From Tyto alba (Eukaryota > Chordata > Aves > Strigiformes > Tytonidae), in contig NW_024881324.1 in assembly GCF_018691265.1 (NCBI RefSeq), positions 7,691,730 to 7,755,729 of the forward strand: a DNA stretch of 64,000 nt, read 5' to 3'. Made by a program: the position numbers and the translations under genes. Below the pieces are notes generated by a model. It saw only the letters and a program-made list of their open reading frames with translations, was not told where the DNA came from and did no database searches. Of the stretch, positions 22,341-37,590 are shown piece after piece. Each line of letters opens with the position of its first letter. Position 1 is the first letter of the stretch.

Positions 22341-25300
22341 CAAACATGACTTTTAGCCATTTTTGGAGCAGAATGGCTATTCAAGTGAAAAAAAACCAGC
22401 TGACAACTCATGTTGAAAACTGTTGAGAATTGAGTGCTGCTGCTGACTTTTAATATTAGTGATGATGGTCAAAAGCAGGAAAGCTACACTGAAAAATTAA
22501 TGTGATAAACTTTTTGAATAATTTTGAACTTAATTCTGTACTTGTCAAACATGAATTTTGTTTGCAGTATTGCTGCTCTCCTACTTTGCTCCTTCACATT
22601 CTTACCTTAATGTTACTAACCAAAAGCTGCTGCCCTCTGCAGTATTTACCTTCTTGGATCACTATAATGCTTATTGGAGTTCAGAACCCGTGTACTGAAC
22701 TTTCATCTGACTTTTCATGGTGTTTCAGACTGATCTGCTTGTTCTGAGTCTGTCTTCTTCCGTAATACATGACTTCTCATTCTCTTCTAAGGATTTTTGT
22801 CGACTTTTGGAGAGACCACATGTAATTCAACCATTTCTTCTAGCTTGTTTTGTGTAACTCTATTCGCAGTGCCGGCAGATCTCTAGGTAGATCATCTAGG
22901 CTGTGGGTTATTTATGGCAGGGATAATTAGCTGAGTTGCAGCTCCTGAAATGGAAGAATTGCAGCTCAGTGTCATGGAAGTTTAGCTGATAGTTTGCGGG
23001 GCTTCACCTCCTCCTGTGCAGAGTCAGATCGGAAGACTCAAAGCCGGACTCCCACAGCCTGCTTGCACAGTGCAAATACTGGGGGTCTGGCAAGGCTGCG
23101 TTAGCCCGCGCTGTTTGTGGCTGTCCTTGTGAACTTGGCAATGGGAGGAGGTGGCAGTGATGGAGTCAAGAGGAATGCCAAGGATAGGAAAGGGCAAAAA
23201 GTAGGCGGGTGTGGGCCTCCACTGCTGTTGCACTAGTTCGGATGCAGGGTGCAGGATGAGCGCATGTTCAGGGAATGAGGCAAAAAAAAGCTGATGGGGG
23301 TCTCCTAAAACTCAAGAGTGCGGGGGCTGGCTTTGCAGAGATAACTAGTAGACTCCACAGTGTTGATTTGGTGTTTGGGAGTGTCTGTAACATGCTCCCA
23401 AGTGTATGCTCTGTTATCTGAGATTTTTCTGTTGTCAGCAGTGTTTCAGCCTACACTTATCGTGAGTAGTAGGGCTGACTGCAGATCACAACACAGATGG
23501 AACTATCAAGCTGTGTATGAACATTTTAAGTAGCATTTAAAGTACTTCGTTAAATATTAGAAAGGAAGTAGTTGAAATGCTTTGCTGAAAAGTGGTATAA
23601 AACTCCCAGTTTGATTTAAATACACCTAATCACTTTACTGGCTGAGCTGAATGTTAAATTTAAAGCATGGGTATTTGCAGTACCAGAAGAAGCATTCATT
23701 AGGAAATCATACATTTTTTTCACCATTCTCTCTCTGAAAGAGATGTTCCATTGTGTAACTGCAATACAGAATCACTTGCACACACTTCATATCCCAGTGC
23801 AGAAACCCAGATCTCCCTTTTAACTGCCCCTGAATGGATGCCAGCACAGGCCACTGGCTGTACTGCAATTTCTGGGTTAGCACGCAGATAGCTGGGCCCA
23901 GTAGCCAAGGCTGACTTACCAGCATGCAGGCTCTTTAAAACATACGCAGCTAATCTTTATACTAAACCTCATCGTTTCTATGCAAGCATATCCCTAGATA
24001 AAGTTTATGCCTTTCTCTGTTTTTGTCTGATTCAACTTTCTTCTTCTACCTTTCATCCTCCTGACCCTCTGCCTGCATTCTCCCATTCTCTTTAAAGATA
24101 CTATTTAAAGTGTTATCTCCAGAAATGATGGTGTTTCAGAATAAAGAGATTGAGTACTGTTAGCAGCTCCTGGCAGCACTGTGCTGCTACTTCTAAATTG
24201 GACGCTTTGATTACATTTAATCATCTGCGCTTGGTGTGGTAGCATGTATGTGTTACTTGCGTCTCAGCCTCTTTGCTTTTTGTGCCTCACTCCTCTGAGT
24301 AACTTACTTTGTAGTAGTCACTGACAGTGGTTGGGTTTTTTTTTTTCTCCTATTATCAATCGCATTGTATTTATGTTTCTGTGTGTTAACTGCTAAATGT
24401 TTCTCTCCTGTTCTGAAACTTGTCAGGATCGGCAGCTTGATTTCATTGTAAGATGACCATGTTTTCTAATTTAGAGTCTGACTGGGTTTTTTTCTGCTGC
24501 ATTAAGACAAGTCTTGTAAGGGAATAATTTTTCTTTTTCTCATAATACGACTGCTTAGCATGATGCTGCTGAATGGGAGCTAAACCACTCTGCTAGATCC
24601 CAGTGAATTTCTGCAGGGTAATACAGGCTCTCATGTTCTCAAACTCTTCCCCCCTTTAATTTGGAGTGCTCCTTTGCTCACTGAATCCAGCCTGGGGCTG
24701 GGTGCTCATTTGGTTCTGAATCAGGTGCTCTCTACCATGTGAAAGTGTTCAGGCACCTTTTCTATTTTTAGGCATTGGCTTGTCTCTTTGCCAGTCTTTT
24801 GCTTAGTTTTCTGCCTGAGCTAATAAAAGCGTGGCTGGACTCAGCATCTGCTTTTTGTCTGCACAATAAACCTGCACCATGGATAAAATTCTCACAGGTA
24901 ATGGCAGTGGGGAGATACTTCAAACAACTTCTACCTTTCGGTATAATAATACAGTAGTGTTCTACTCTCTGTAAACAAACGTTCATAAAATGAATTGTGG
25001 ATATAAACCTGCCTGCAATCTGAGATCACAGCTCAGAAAACATTTTGAGGGGATGATAGTACTGTTGGCTGCAAGCCAAGGAGGGGAAAAATATTCGGGG
25101 AGGACTTAAATGAGAATGAACAATTTTTCAAGACAGAAAGATTATCACATCTTTTAAATATTTGAGTTATAGATAGACTTTGGGCTATTGGAGTAAGATT
25201 CTATTGAGAATACCACATGTTGTTTGAACACGTGTTTTAAATGTAAAAGTATATCTGGAGAGAAACAAGTTGTTTAAGGAAGCAACAATTTTCTGAGTGT

Positions 25301-28300
25301 GGCATGCTGTGCAGGCTGCTAGTCAGAGTTCAGAACATCTCTGCTTGTGTATTTTGTAAAGATTCCTGTGTGATGATGTCTGCTATCAATAAATGTAAGA
25401 GTTAATTGGTATAGGAAGTCTGTTTGGGAAGGTGATTATGATGACTGGCAATCTTTGACTAAACTGCCTGAAGAATTTGGTAACAAAGTTGCTCAGTTTG
25501 TCAGTATGGCCTTTAGACTATGACAAGATCTAAAAACATGCAAAATAAAAATTCTGTTAATCATTACAGCCCCCTGGCGTTTTAGAAGTTAGATTCTTAA
25601 TATCCTTATTTCCTGTTGTCAGTTAATTGTGTCTGTGCTGTCCATCACCATGTCTCCTGGAGCTTCACACCTGTTGTGTTGGAAGGGAGTGGACCTGTCA
25701 ACCTCTCCCATAGTGGCTTTGAGTATGAGAATAGTAATTTTGCTACCAAAGTCAGCATGTTGCTGCAAATTCACTGGGCAAGTTCTGTGGAGAGAGAAGT
25801 TGTTGGTCTCAGGTAGACAGTTTTCAGAGCAAAATTATCTAAACTGATCTGCTAGGTGCCTATTTCAAGCACATTACTGTGCTTTTATACAGAGTATTAC
25901 ATGGAATTAAACTGATGAGCAGGGGTTTGGTGAAGCATGTGAAGGAGTTACAGAAGTAGTTGGGTTGGGCATGCTTGTGTGAAATGCTGGGTTTTGGGGG
26001 AATGGGACAGGCCTGAGTTGAAAATTAAAATAGATTTCTTTAATGCTTCTCTTAAAGTTACATTTTAAACCGGTTTTGGTATCAAAGGCTTCAAAAACTT
26101 AAATATTTATGTTCAGAGTTGTTAAGTTTGCAGGTCAAAAACCAAAAAGAAGAGTCCAAAGATTCTGGTAAGCATTTATAGTAGTACGTTAAACATCTCT
26201 GTAGGTTTGTAGGTTGTATACAAGTTTTGATTTCAAATGATTGTGAAAACAGGGCATTCCTTTTTTTAATTAAATATTTGACATAAGTTTTTTAAATTAG
26301 AGACATCAAATAGCTCTTATTTTCTGTCCCTTTTCTAGAATTGCCTTTTCTGACCACTCAGTTCTTTGAACTCAGGTGAAGAATTGTCAGTTCTGAGCAT
26401 GTTCTTGCTGTCAGTAGGATATTTTTCATCATGTCCCGCGTTTCCTTGAACAATGTGTTCCAGCTGTCTTTATCCAGTAATGATACCATCAATTACAACT
26501 AATTAATGGGGCAAATCAGATTATGATATGTGGGTTTTCTTTTTGAGAAGTAAGATTATTAAAATGTCTATTGTAATCTAATAATGCTTCATATGGCAGA
26601 TCTGACCTGAAGTTCTGTTTCTGAGGAAGCAAAAATGTATTGTGAATGCTTTTTCATGTTGAACATTAGAGTTCAAAAGATCACGATATGAATGAGTACT
26701 GGAATTTAACAAAAAAATGTGTTCAAAACTGTCCTAATAGTTTATATCATACACACTGGAATATCTTTCACGTAACTTTGAAATATGAAACATGGAATTT
26801 TGAAGGGCTTAAAATAATTGTCAAGGTGACGATGAAATGATCCTTTCATCATGCTGCTCCTCCAAATATATTGCAAGAGTACAAGGGAGAACATGTCCAG
26901 TCTGCTTAATTCTTTTTCCAGGAATCTGCAAAGGTAAAATACTGTATTCTCAAGAACAAATTCAGTTCACAGATTGCTTCAGGAGACTTGTCTGTTAGGC
27001 ACGCATCAGCTAGCCAATAAGGTTTATTCCTGACTTTGTTCTCACTGCAACATGTTAATAGTAGTAAGTATAAAATAGTACCTTTGGGGGAGAATAGGTA
27101 ACAGCTAATTTTAGTTGTAAGGCTGCAGCTTTTTAATGCACACATGACTAAAAGGAAGCCTGGGCCTCCAAGCCAAAAGCTACAATTTCAAGTGATAGAA
27201 CTATCTTAAGTGTCCGTGGGCCAGGCAAACTTTACTACCTTTCAATTGCTGTTTGCAGCTACTGGGTCTCCACTGATTCTTGGTAACTTTGTTATGTCTG
27301 AGCTTAGTCAAAGGGTTGGGATACAGAGAGCTAATGGCTGTTTACAACCATTACTACACAACATAAAATAAATCATGCAGAGATAATGTTGGTGAAGGAA
27401 ATATTCTTTGAAGGCAGTTTATGCACAAAGCACCAGGTTTGGATATTGTTAAATCCTTAAATTTGGCTAAAAGGGAGCCTTCTTCTTCCTCACCTATTTC
27501 TATTGACTGGTTTTGGATGCCTGTAGTTAATGCAGCTTCCTATTTTAATAAGATGGTCATGAGTGCTCTCCAAATCACGATACAGTGATTTGATATTAGT
27601 CTCTATTGCATTAGAGTTCTCCATTGTTAAAATCCCAGCTTTGATCTTTTATTGACTGATCACATTTTGTGTTGATGTTTTATAAAAATCTGTTGTAGCT
27701 GACATAGTGACTTGAGATCAAAGCTTCTCTCTTTCTTTCTTGGAGTTGCTCAGGTTACTGCATATCACTTTTGGGAGTGTGATCATTTAAACTGAGCATT
27801 GAGAGATCTATGACTGAAAGCTGGCAAGCTTGATAGTCCTTGAGGGGTGTTGCCTTCCTTCAGTTTCCATACCTACAAAATAAGGTACAGTACTGGCTTT
27901 CAGACTGCAGTACATCTATGTTGGTAAGGCCAAAAGAAAGAGCCATCAGTCACATAAGTTTTAACTGACAGTTGTTTGTGGTGCTAGTAGCAATATTTTA
28001 GGGGGGCAGGGAGGATGCATTTTTAGAAGGCATTGCAAGGTATTGCCGTGTGAGAGGTTAGTCCTTAATTTCAGTGCAGATTTATCAGACAGTTTGATGT
28101 AGTAGCTTACAAGTAACTCTTTGAGATAATTGGAAGTTATAAAATAAGATGAGGTGGCTCTTTGGTATATTTATCAATATAGATTCTTAAACCTAGCCAC
28201 AAAAATTCCCTGTATTTAACTGTACTGTCTTATAATTGTCAGTGTATTAATAAATAGTAAACCCATTCTGATTTCATAATAGGAAAAGTGAAACCTTTGA

Positions 28301-31300
28301 AAAAATTAAAATAGAGAGGAACCAATGTAAGTTTAATTTAATAAAAAGAACACAATCTGACCCTTGCTTTTGGTTCATGGTGTATTTTCAAAGGCTGGTA
28401 GATCTTTACTGCTGGCAAGCATGTGATTAGTGTCTTTACCACTTTTAGGGAAGTTTTCACTTTCCTAGTATATATTTCAGTTGCTCCTGTGCAGTATTAA
28501 CCTTACAAATCGGTTGTGAAGGGGAGCAATATGCTGACAAACCTATTGTGATGCATGAGATAAGGGTTACTAAATAGAAATACATGAAGAAAATGAAAAG
28601 ACAACATTAATTTATTAGCAAAAGCTTCACCTATTCCTTCTGAATTGTACTTTTTTCCACACAGTCGGTCCATGTGAGATGTGGTGTTGGTAAATTGCTC
28701 TGAGTTGATGAAAGGTCAGTTTACTCTGGTGTAGTAGTTAAACCTCTCCCATGCTCCTTCTTTCTTCTAGCTTCTTAAAATGAAATGCTGTGTAATTTAC
28801 TGAGGACTGAAGGTTTCGGGCTTTTTCTGCAGAACAGTGAGTGAAACTGTAGACTACCAAAGTAAACTGGATTAACAACTGACCTTGAACTCAAGAGTGT
28901 GATCAGGTAGTGCTTTGCACATCAGCTGAGGTGATGTCAGAAGTTAATACCCTTCAGCAGTTTAATACTGTGCCCTGAGAGTTAAGTGTTAAATAGTTCT
29001 CTTGAAGAGGTGCTTTGTAGCATTTCAGTTCATTTTTTTTTTCCCAACTGTGATACCTGTAAAATGTTTTAATTAAATAATATTTTAAAAAATAGGTATT
29101 TTAGCTTTGCTAATAGTAAATGAGTAACTTTACAGGTATCTTATACCAGGAACAGAAGGTTTCTTAATATACCAAAGACTAATAGCTAATAGCTCAAGTC
29201 CAGTGAAGGAGGGGCAGAAGTGCACTTAATTATTAGGAGAAGCTGCTAAAGGAAGGAAAGAATGTAGCTGCTAAGGTGAGGAAACAAGATAAATAGTTTC
29301 TTTTGCCTTTAACCATCTTGTGCTTCTTTCTGGATTGTATGGTGGGTGAGACAAGTCAGCCTCCTTTCTGAAAGATAGAAGGCTATGATCTCCTGCTGCT
29401 TTGGACAAAGCTGGGATGATGGGTGTCTGGTTGTTACAGAAAATGTCTTTTGTCTTCCAAGCCTGCACTAAGATCTATGCTTTCTTTCTTTAGTATTGTG
29501 TCTCAGGGTGCTGGTGGGGTGGGTATTGGCAAATCAGGAGGATTATAGTATGAAAAATTTAAAAATGACTGTTTCATCTGAGTCACAATATGGAATTTCA
29601 TTGGTTTGCGAGGAAGTATGTGATAACACATTTTGGTAAGCATCAAATATAAGATGGTTAGTTAACCTTTTTTCATTATCCATGTCTATCAGCTAGGACC
29701 ACCTTCTCTTAACAATAGCTTTTTCTTTGGTGTTTGTCTGCCCTGTGTATTTGGGCTCAACGGTTTACTGAAATAGAAGAATCAGAAAGGACTTGGAAAG
29801 GTGGAAAAATTAAGCCTTGTGTAGGAAGAATTTTTACTGCTCTGAGACAAGTAGTGCTTTGGCCAGAAGCTGTGGAAGGACAAAAAAAGCATTATGGATT
29901 TTTTCATCTGTGTCAAGAGGGTTTCTTACAAAATGTGTAGATGAGGGAGAAGAGTTGTTTAGTTTTGTGGGAGCGTGGTAGTCAAGAGCTGGTGACAGTT
30001 CACAAGAGAATTTCTACTGCATATGTGCATTTAGTAAAGAAGATCAATTACCAAAAAGTTGCACATACTCAAAGTGTTCAAGCTGTGTTTCCTTGGGTTT
30101 GGTGCTTACCGATGCCTACAGTGCCTAACGTTGCTGTGGCTTCAGGGAGAAGGGAGGATGGAAAGCCCACTAAAACTGTGGCTAAACTTCATTTTTAGTA
30201 TCTCTCAGATCATAATCCCAGAATTCTGCAATTTGCAAGCAGGGTAACATAAAATTCCCCAGTGTGTATTTAATATGACAGATTGCTTGAGTGTTCTCCA
30301 ACAGTTTGTCTCTAGTCTGTTTAAAATATAAAAGGACACATAAAATCTTAGTCACTATTCAGTTAAGTATCATTTGAGATATAGAAAAAACTGTTTCCTG
30401 AATGCTTGCTTCAGACGTGCTTATTCTCTGACTGCCTCCTGAAGCATTAGGGATGTCTCTGATTTTAGAAATTCATTTCAGTTTGAATATAGGAAACAGC
30501 ATGTTGCCTTCATGTAGCAGCTTTTCATTTTTCTCATGTAATTTTAGCCCAATTGATAGACGTGTTTGGAAAAAAAAAAGTAATGCTTTTTGTTATTAAA
30601 AACAAGTGCCAAGTAAATAGTTGCCTTTTTTTTTTAATGGTATAAAGGTTCATGGAGATGCTTAGTCGCTTCTGAGGTAAGCAGAAACTTTGCTATGCAA
30701 GGCTGCTGTTAATGAGCTTGACTTTTATGATTGCCAACTGAATAAGCAGCTCAAAGTATCTAACAGAATTTTATATTAGTTTTATACCAGCTGGAGTCAG
30801 CACAGATGGCAGTAATAGTTTCTATCACTGGGCAAAGATAAGTGGCTGCTCTGTTGTGGAACATGAAGGAGTGTTAAGTAGAGATCCCAGGTAATGTATT
30901 TATTAAGACATGTTGAGTATCTGTAAGACCAAGTCCTGAAGCAAATAGCGTTAAATTTCTGGACTTTCTTATTATGGACAACCTTGATGTTGAGAAAAGC
31001 ACCTTTGAAATAAATAATAAACTTACCTCAAGAAAACAAAGTGTTTGTAAAGAGACAAGCTGTAATGGATCAGATTGTGTGTGTGTGTGCTGTTACAGTC
31101 AGAATCATCCATGTCTTGGATTTGGAGGAAAAAATGGAGACTGACTTGTTGGGGAATGTTTTCTTTTTTCTCAGCTTGTGGCAGAGATGAAGAGTAGAAG
31201 CTTCATCTCACATAGGGGCTGCAGGAGGTTGCAAACAGAATGGTCAGTGTTTAGCACTGGAAGAAAAAAATCCTCTGATACAAATTGAAGCTTAGATGAG

Positions 31301-33332
31301 GTGATTTAGTTGGAATTGGGTCAGAAGGCACTGGTTTTTATTGGGAAGGGGAAACTGCTGTAAATCCCTTATCACAGTTTTCTGAGATTATGGAAGTAAT
31401 TTGCAGTAATTTTGCTTTTAAAAGCTCTTCAGGAGTTGGTTTGCAAAAAAGAAAAAAAAAGTTAATGAAAGCAACTTGTCTGTTTTGGCTTTCCCTGAAT
31501 GCAAAAACATTTGAAATGTGTTCTCTGAAGAAATACATCTGCTGGTGTGTTGTTTTTTTTTGAAGTTTACTCCATTTTTCTTTTTTCCCCTGCTCTAAGT
31601 CATGAGAAAGTAGGCCTTTTTAGTCATGCTTGCTGCTCTTACTAAGTTTGGAGGTTTTGTATTCTGTATTTCATATCTTTGTCCTATTTGGCACCTTAGT
31701 ATTTTGTTCAGCGTTGTTTTAGATTCACAGATAATACCATCAATTCAAATAACTTCCCATGCTTGGTGGTGAAGACAGCTGTGCAGAAAATATTCTTTTC
31801 TGTTGTATTTGAAAAGTGAGTAATGAAGTGAATGATAAAGATACAAAAATTTAGCTAACATAGGAACAGTAGTAACTCTAAAAAAAGAAGCCCTCCAGAC
31901 TTATTATTTCTCAGTTACAGCATGGAGGAGAAGAAATTAGTGGAGCTCTTTACAGGATGTGGGTAAAGGAAACAACTGAGCAAGATTTGGAGAGCAAAGA
32001 TGGGCTTTTTCACTGTTCCTGCCAAAGAGTCACCGAGCTTTCCCTTGCTGTGGAGCAGCATTCAGAAGCTCTAGCACCTCAAGCAACCCTACAGATAAAA
32101 TGGAGTGAGTGTATCAGTTTGGTACGGCTTTGAATTACAGTTGTTCACACAAGGTGTTAGTGGTCCAGATGACAGCTTGGAAGAATATTTCCAAGGCTGA
32201 GGTGCTTGAGATTTCTTAGCAATTCTTCCACTGTTAATCTAGTGTTGCTGTTGGCAATGAAAGAAGAGTGAAGGTAGGTTGGATGCAGTGTGTCTGCTGC
32301 TGTTGAGGGATAGGGACACCCAAGGCTCTGTCTCATGTTGCTGTGTTGTGTCTCCCTCCTGGAGGTGAGTTAGTGTGAAGGGATTAAGTTCTAACTTTGG
32401 GTTTATGTTCCAGGCTGTGCCAGGTTTTGGTACCAAGGTGAAGTGTGTGAGAACAGTAACCTTTCAGAGAAGTCTGGGGGTATATTTCACTGTCGCTTCC
32501 TGGGTGACAACTTGGATCTGACCATGGAAGTCCAATGGGGACTCGCAGATTGCTAAAGGGCAGTCAGGAAAAGACAGACTTTTCTTTTTCTTCCCCCCTT
32601 TTTCTTCACGTGTGATATGTGTTTCTGGAAGAGAGTTGCTACTGGGTCATGATAAGACTTCTAAGAAAAACTGTTTTGAGACAGCTCTTCAAATGGCCCA
32701 TATAATTTTTTTTTTTTTTTTGAAAACCAGCTTAATGAGATTTTAGGTTTGTAAGCAATCTACTTTTAAACTGTTCAGTTAGTTGGAAATGACTACTTCA
32801 CCCATATCTTCTTCCTGTATTCTTTTCCCTGCTACTGCCTCTCCAAATTAAAACATAGGTTTCTAAAAATTGCTCTTGCAGTTGTTTGCTTATATGCCCC
32901 TCTGAATGTTTACCGAGCTACACATATTGCAGTAACAATAGGTTTACTTTGAATATACTAAACTACTATCTAGGATTAGCATTGGATGGTTTTAATTAAT
33001 TCTTTAGAAAATTAGTTACCAATATACCAAGTTTACCAAGACTTCTGTCATTTTTCTATTGTAGTTCTTTATCACAAAACATGAAATTGATAAAATGTGA
33101 CTTTAAATTAAAGTTCATACTGGTTTGAGACCTGATACATCACATGAAATTTCATCCCTTTTTACAGTCCCATGGTTTTGAAGATAAGTGTCTGTCTACA
33201 CTGGAAGACTGCAGAATAGGGCAGAAGTACCATCAGAAGCAGAAATAATATTTTGTGTTCATGCTCATTGTACTAATAAACAACTATGTTGTTTATTTCT
33301 TGACCTTTTAAACAGATAATTAACAATCTCTC

Positions 33333-33353
33333 TTTTTTTTTTTTTTTTTTTTT
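33333..33353 (+). repeat. T21 homopolymer in intron 2
   Basis: Twenty-one T after TCTC. No transposon body is recognisable beside it. Confidence 0.9.
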
Positions 33354-36300
33354 GGCATTTGATTAGTATAGTAAATAAACTAGAGTTCTATCACTTGTTT
33401 ATACAGGTCTTAATCAGGACATTTTTCCACAGCTTTGCTCCATTTCCACATAGTTTCCCTTTTACCGTAATTCAGTGTTGCATTTGACCTGAAGTATAAA
33501 GCTCTCATGGGAACGAAAGGTCTGGAGGATTGTTCAAGGACTGGTTTGCTTTTGAAGCAGGATTCCTGGTTAGCTTTCATGCCAATAATTAGACTATGCC
33601 AATAAGGAAACAATTGCTTTTGCTGATAATGGTTCCTTCAAACGCTTGTTTAGGGGTATTCCTTCAAGAGGAGGACATGTGCTCTGATGGAGATTATTAC
33701 AACTTTATCACTGTTTTTCTGAGAAAAATTGGAAAAATACTAATCATCTGTGAGGTATTACTACAGCATAAGAAAGAAAAGCTCCTCTCCTGTACCTCTC
33801 ATATTTAAACAGTGCTGACTGTGCAGTTTTTGTGTTGTTTGTGCTGTGGGTTAATCATTAATATGTAGTGCATATAAATGTAACATGCCCCAGGACACAG
33901 ACACATGAGTTGGTTAACCCATGGCATTTCAAGTTCTCTGTTTTGAAAGATTGCAGACACCTTGTGAAACCCCTAAAGGTGATTTGTCTATAGGTAATGG
34001 GACTAACTATATCTCTGGATTAATTCAGGCTGCATTTCTCATGCTTAAGTTTCTGCCTTTCAAGGCACAATCCTCTGTTTCTCATGTTTCTGACAGTGTC
34101 TGGTTTGTATGTATAGCCAGATTGAGCTGGAGTTATTAGTTACACCTTACCCTTTCTGCTCTGGATTCATAAAGCATTATGTCTTTAAGTTCTTGGGAAA
34201 TCTGGTAGCCAAACTGAAGGATGATGAGTCTAGCCAGCCACTGGATTATCACTGATGTTATTGCAACTGTAAATGCTGTGTTACAGTAGCTTTTTTAGCT
34301 TTGTTTTTATACATTGTGTATTTTCCCTCTGGAACAGACAAGATGATTTATGCCTCCTTTTCAGATATTTTGGGAAAAAACACTCTCATGTTGTATTTCT
34401 TTAGTGTTGATCTAAAGTCTGATACCATTATATGAAATTCTCTATTCCTTGCATGTAGAAGAGGACAGGTCCAGTTGCTTCTTTGGCCTAAAAAGATTTA
34501 TGCTGAAGTTCCCATCAACGTCACCGGTGGGTTACAGAGCTCTCCTGCACACACCCTTATCCTCTGTTCATCACATCTGACTGGACTGTTGCTCTGGAAA
34601 CCGTTGTAATGTCACAACTGACTTCATTATGATTAAATGAGGGGGAAAAAAAATAGAACAAAAGAGCACATTCCTGTTTCAACATGCAACTTGGAAACTG
34701 AAACTGTCTCACATACATTCTCTGTATTTCAGAACACTTTTTGGTAACAGGACACAGATCTGTCCTGCTAGTCAGGAATAAAATCTATAATTTGAAATTG
34801 CTATTATTTCTTTTCTTTAAATAGAATTTGTAATCAACTGATGTAATTACAAGGATAGCTGTTTTAGACTATTAAAAACTGTGCATGCATCTGTCAAAAA
34901 AGAACCAATTAGTATTTACACTTACATCTTTGTCGCAGAGACTTAATTAGTTGTCTTAAACACTGAGAATGCCTTAGTTTCCAATTATATCTGGGTTTAT
35001 TTTCTATTTATGTATAATATTTGAGTTTCTGAAGCAGGTCTGTAACTGCAACTAAATGTAAGATTATAAAAATGTGCCTGGATGCTGCAATATTATTTAG
35101 CGCTGGCTCAGCATCATTACGGATCTAAACAGATTTCTGTCTTTTACGGTTACTTATATTTTTTTTCTCAGTTCACACTTAATAGCTTATCTGGTAAGTT
35201 TAAATCTTTAATTCTATATAGTAAATCTACTAATGATGAAAAAAGTGGAATACAGAGTTATGGTTTCCTCGACCTGCCCCCCCCGTCTCTTTTCCCCCCT
35301 TAAACTTTCTAGAAGCTGCTTGCTAAAGGTTCTACCCGGTCTCTAGTTTTCTGAACAGCAAGCTCTTCTACCTGTACAGCTTGCATTTAAAAACGTATAA
35401 TGGTTGGGAGTCAGATCAGTGATTCTTGCTTGGAGGTGAGAGGGAGGAGAACCCGAGGAGGTCAGTAGCTCCCTGGCACAATGGTGCATGTGCAGGGCTG
35501 GGTGGGTGTCTAGCAAATTAACCCTGACCGTCCCACTGGTCCCCAGCTGCAGCTCTGGGTTACTCACTGGTTTCTGTAGTAGCGCGGTGTGCTGCTGGCC
35601 ATGTGTTGGTGCTTTGCTAGGAATCTCTCCAGAATTAGTTTATGAGCTCTGGCGGCCTGTCCTTGGGCCTTACAAAAAAAGAGGGCTGCCCGCTGAGGGA
35701 TGCACATACATCTGCGTCATCATTCAGAGCACTTCTTGCTGCTACTGCTTCTGTGCAGAGGTGAAATCAGTAATACATCTGCAAAAGTTTAAAAAGGCTT
35801 GGCATACTCATTTCCATTAAGACTTTAAAGATAATGACAAAGCTGAGGGACATTCATACAAGAACTGATTTCAGTCATGTTGCTCTCAGGAGGAGCTTGA
35901 TAGGTGCCACCACACATCACAGTAATGAGTTTGGGACACATGTTTAAATCAATCTTTTTTTTTTTTTTATTCTCCTTCAGTCATTCAACTTCTTTTATTG
36001 TCACTGGTTTGTTAGAGTGAATGAAGTAGTTGGCCTGTGGGATAGTGTAACAGAAGTGGCTGAAGTATCGAAAGTGAGGCATGATGTAGAGACACATGAG
36101 TAGTTTGTTTCTTTGCCTATCTCCATATGAATTGCTAAAATTGACATTTGCAGCCATTGATAAACTTTAGTCATTAATACTTCATTAATACTTCCAAGTA
36201 AATTATTGTTTTCTTCTCTAACAGTGTCTAACGCCTTCCTTTTTTCGCAAAGCAAAATGAGTAAGCCTACCCTGAGTAATACATGAATTATCTTTTCCAT

Positions 36301-37537
36301 TATCTCTCAGGAAGTTCTGATTGTTTCTGAAACCTTGCATATTCCTGATCTGCTACCTGGGGAATGTGTCCACTCCCTCTATTGTATAAATACGTGGTGT
36401 AGCCATTAATATGAATCTGTTGTTCAGTTGTTCTTTCTGGAAAAATAATTACTGGTATCAAACCAGTATAATTCTTTGTACAAAGCAATCATTTTCTCTG
36501 AATGTATGTTTTTATAATCATTGTAGGTAGATGTAGATGAGCATCTTATCTCTAAGAATCTGTTCATAGTGTCATGTGTCCTTTTGCTTTTGTTGCTGGA
36601 ATCCTAAGTTAATTTCTCAGTCAAATTCTGATCACAATACAAAGACAGCCATTTAGTTATGCTGTTTCTGAAGAAGCTCTGAAGTAGGACTTGACTGTCA
36701 AGGAAAGTCTTGCAAATGCCCATATTCCCGGATAAATAGTGATAACACTCACATGCCCAGTGTAAATTTGTTTAATCAGAAGTCCATCAGAGTAGCCCTG
36801 TGAATTATCATGAGTTTAATAAATGAGATAGGGTGTGTAAATAGCTATTTAATTCACAAAATTCAGACAGACCTATTTTCATTGTATGCTGTTACTGAAT
36901 ATATTTAAGTTGATATTTTTAGCAGATACACATTGTACTGAGGCACTGTAGTTGTAAGAGGCCAGTTCTTGAATTGCTATTTATAGGCTGGCCTGGAATG
37001 CTCACATGATGATATTGTTTGTAATCTCGGGTATTTATATTGCCAGCAATGCTATGGCAAAGAGCTTCTCAGTATTTCCATTATACAATTCTGTTTTCAA
37101 GCCATATACCTAGTGCCTAACATAAAGCTTGGCTTCGAGATTGAGGATGTATCTCCTCTGCAACTGGAAAAAATGCTGTCTTCATATTTTTGAAAGAGCT
37201 ATGTGATTTGTAATGACTTAAGTTTCATTGTCATGTTGCTACAACAAATATTAAAACATGTGGAAGTTAAAACAGGACCTGAAAAGCATCCATGGAAAAA
37301 TGGTCAAAGAATACACAGAAAACTACAACTAAAATGTTGCAGTTCGTATGTGGCATCGCTCAAGTACGATGGATTTGAATCCAAAACGTCCAAGACAAAT
37401 GGTTTTGAGCTGGGTTAGTGAGACCCTGTTGAAAATACAGGCCAAAAATTAATGTTGGCAGTATGTCAACACTGTGTTTCAAAGTGTTCTTTAGTTTTAT
37501 TATCTTAGGTTCACTCCGGTTCTTTAGCACAGTGATT

Positions 37538-37590
37538 AAAAAAAAAAACAAACAAAACCAAAAAAAAAAACAAACCAAAACAACCACCAA
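37538..37590 (+). repeat. A/C-rich simple repeat
   Basis: A-runs interrupted by single C or CC (AAACAAACAAAACC pattern). It is the complement of the T/G-rich tracts elsewhere in the gene. Confidence 0.85.

Noticed and set aside
29734..30198. Two consecutive + strand ORFs (68 and 85 codons)
   Set aside because: Separated by a stop, no motif recognised, no poly-A signal or acceptor in convincing position. Judged chance.
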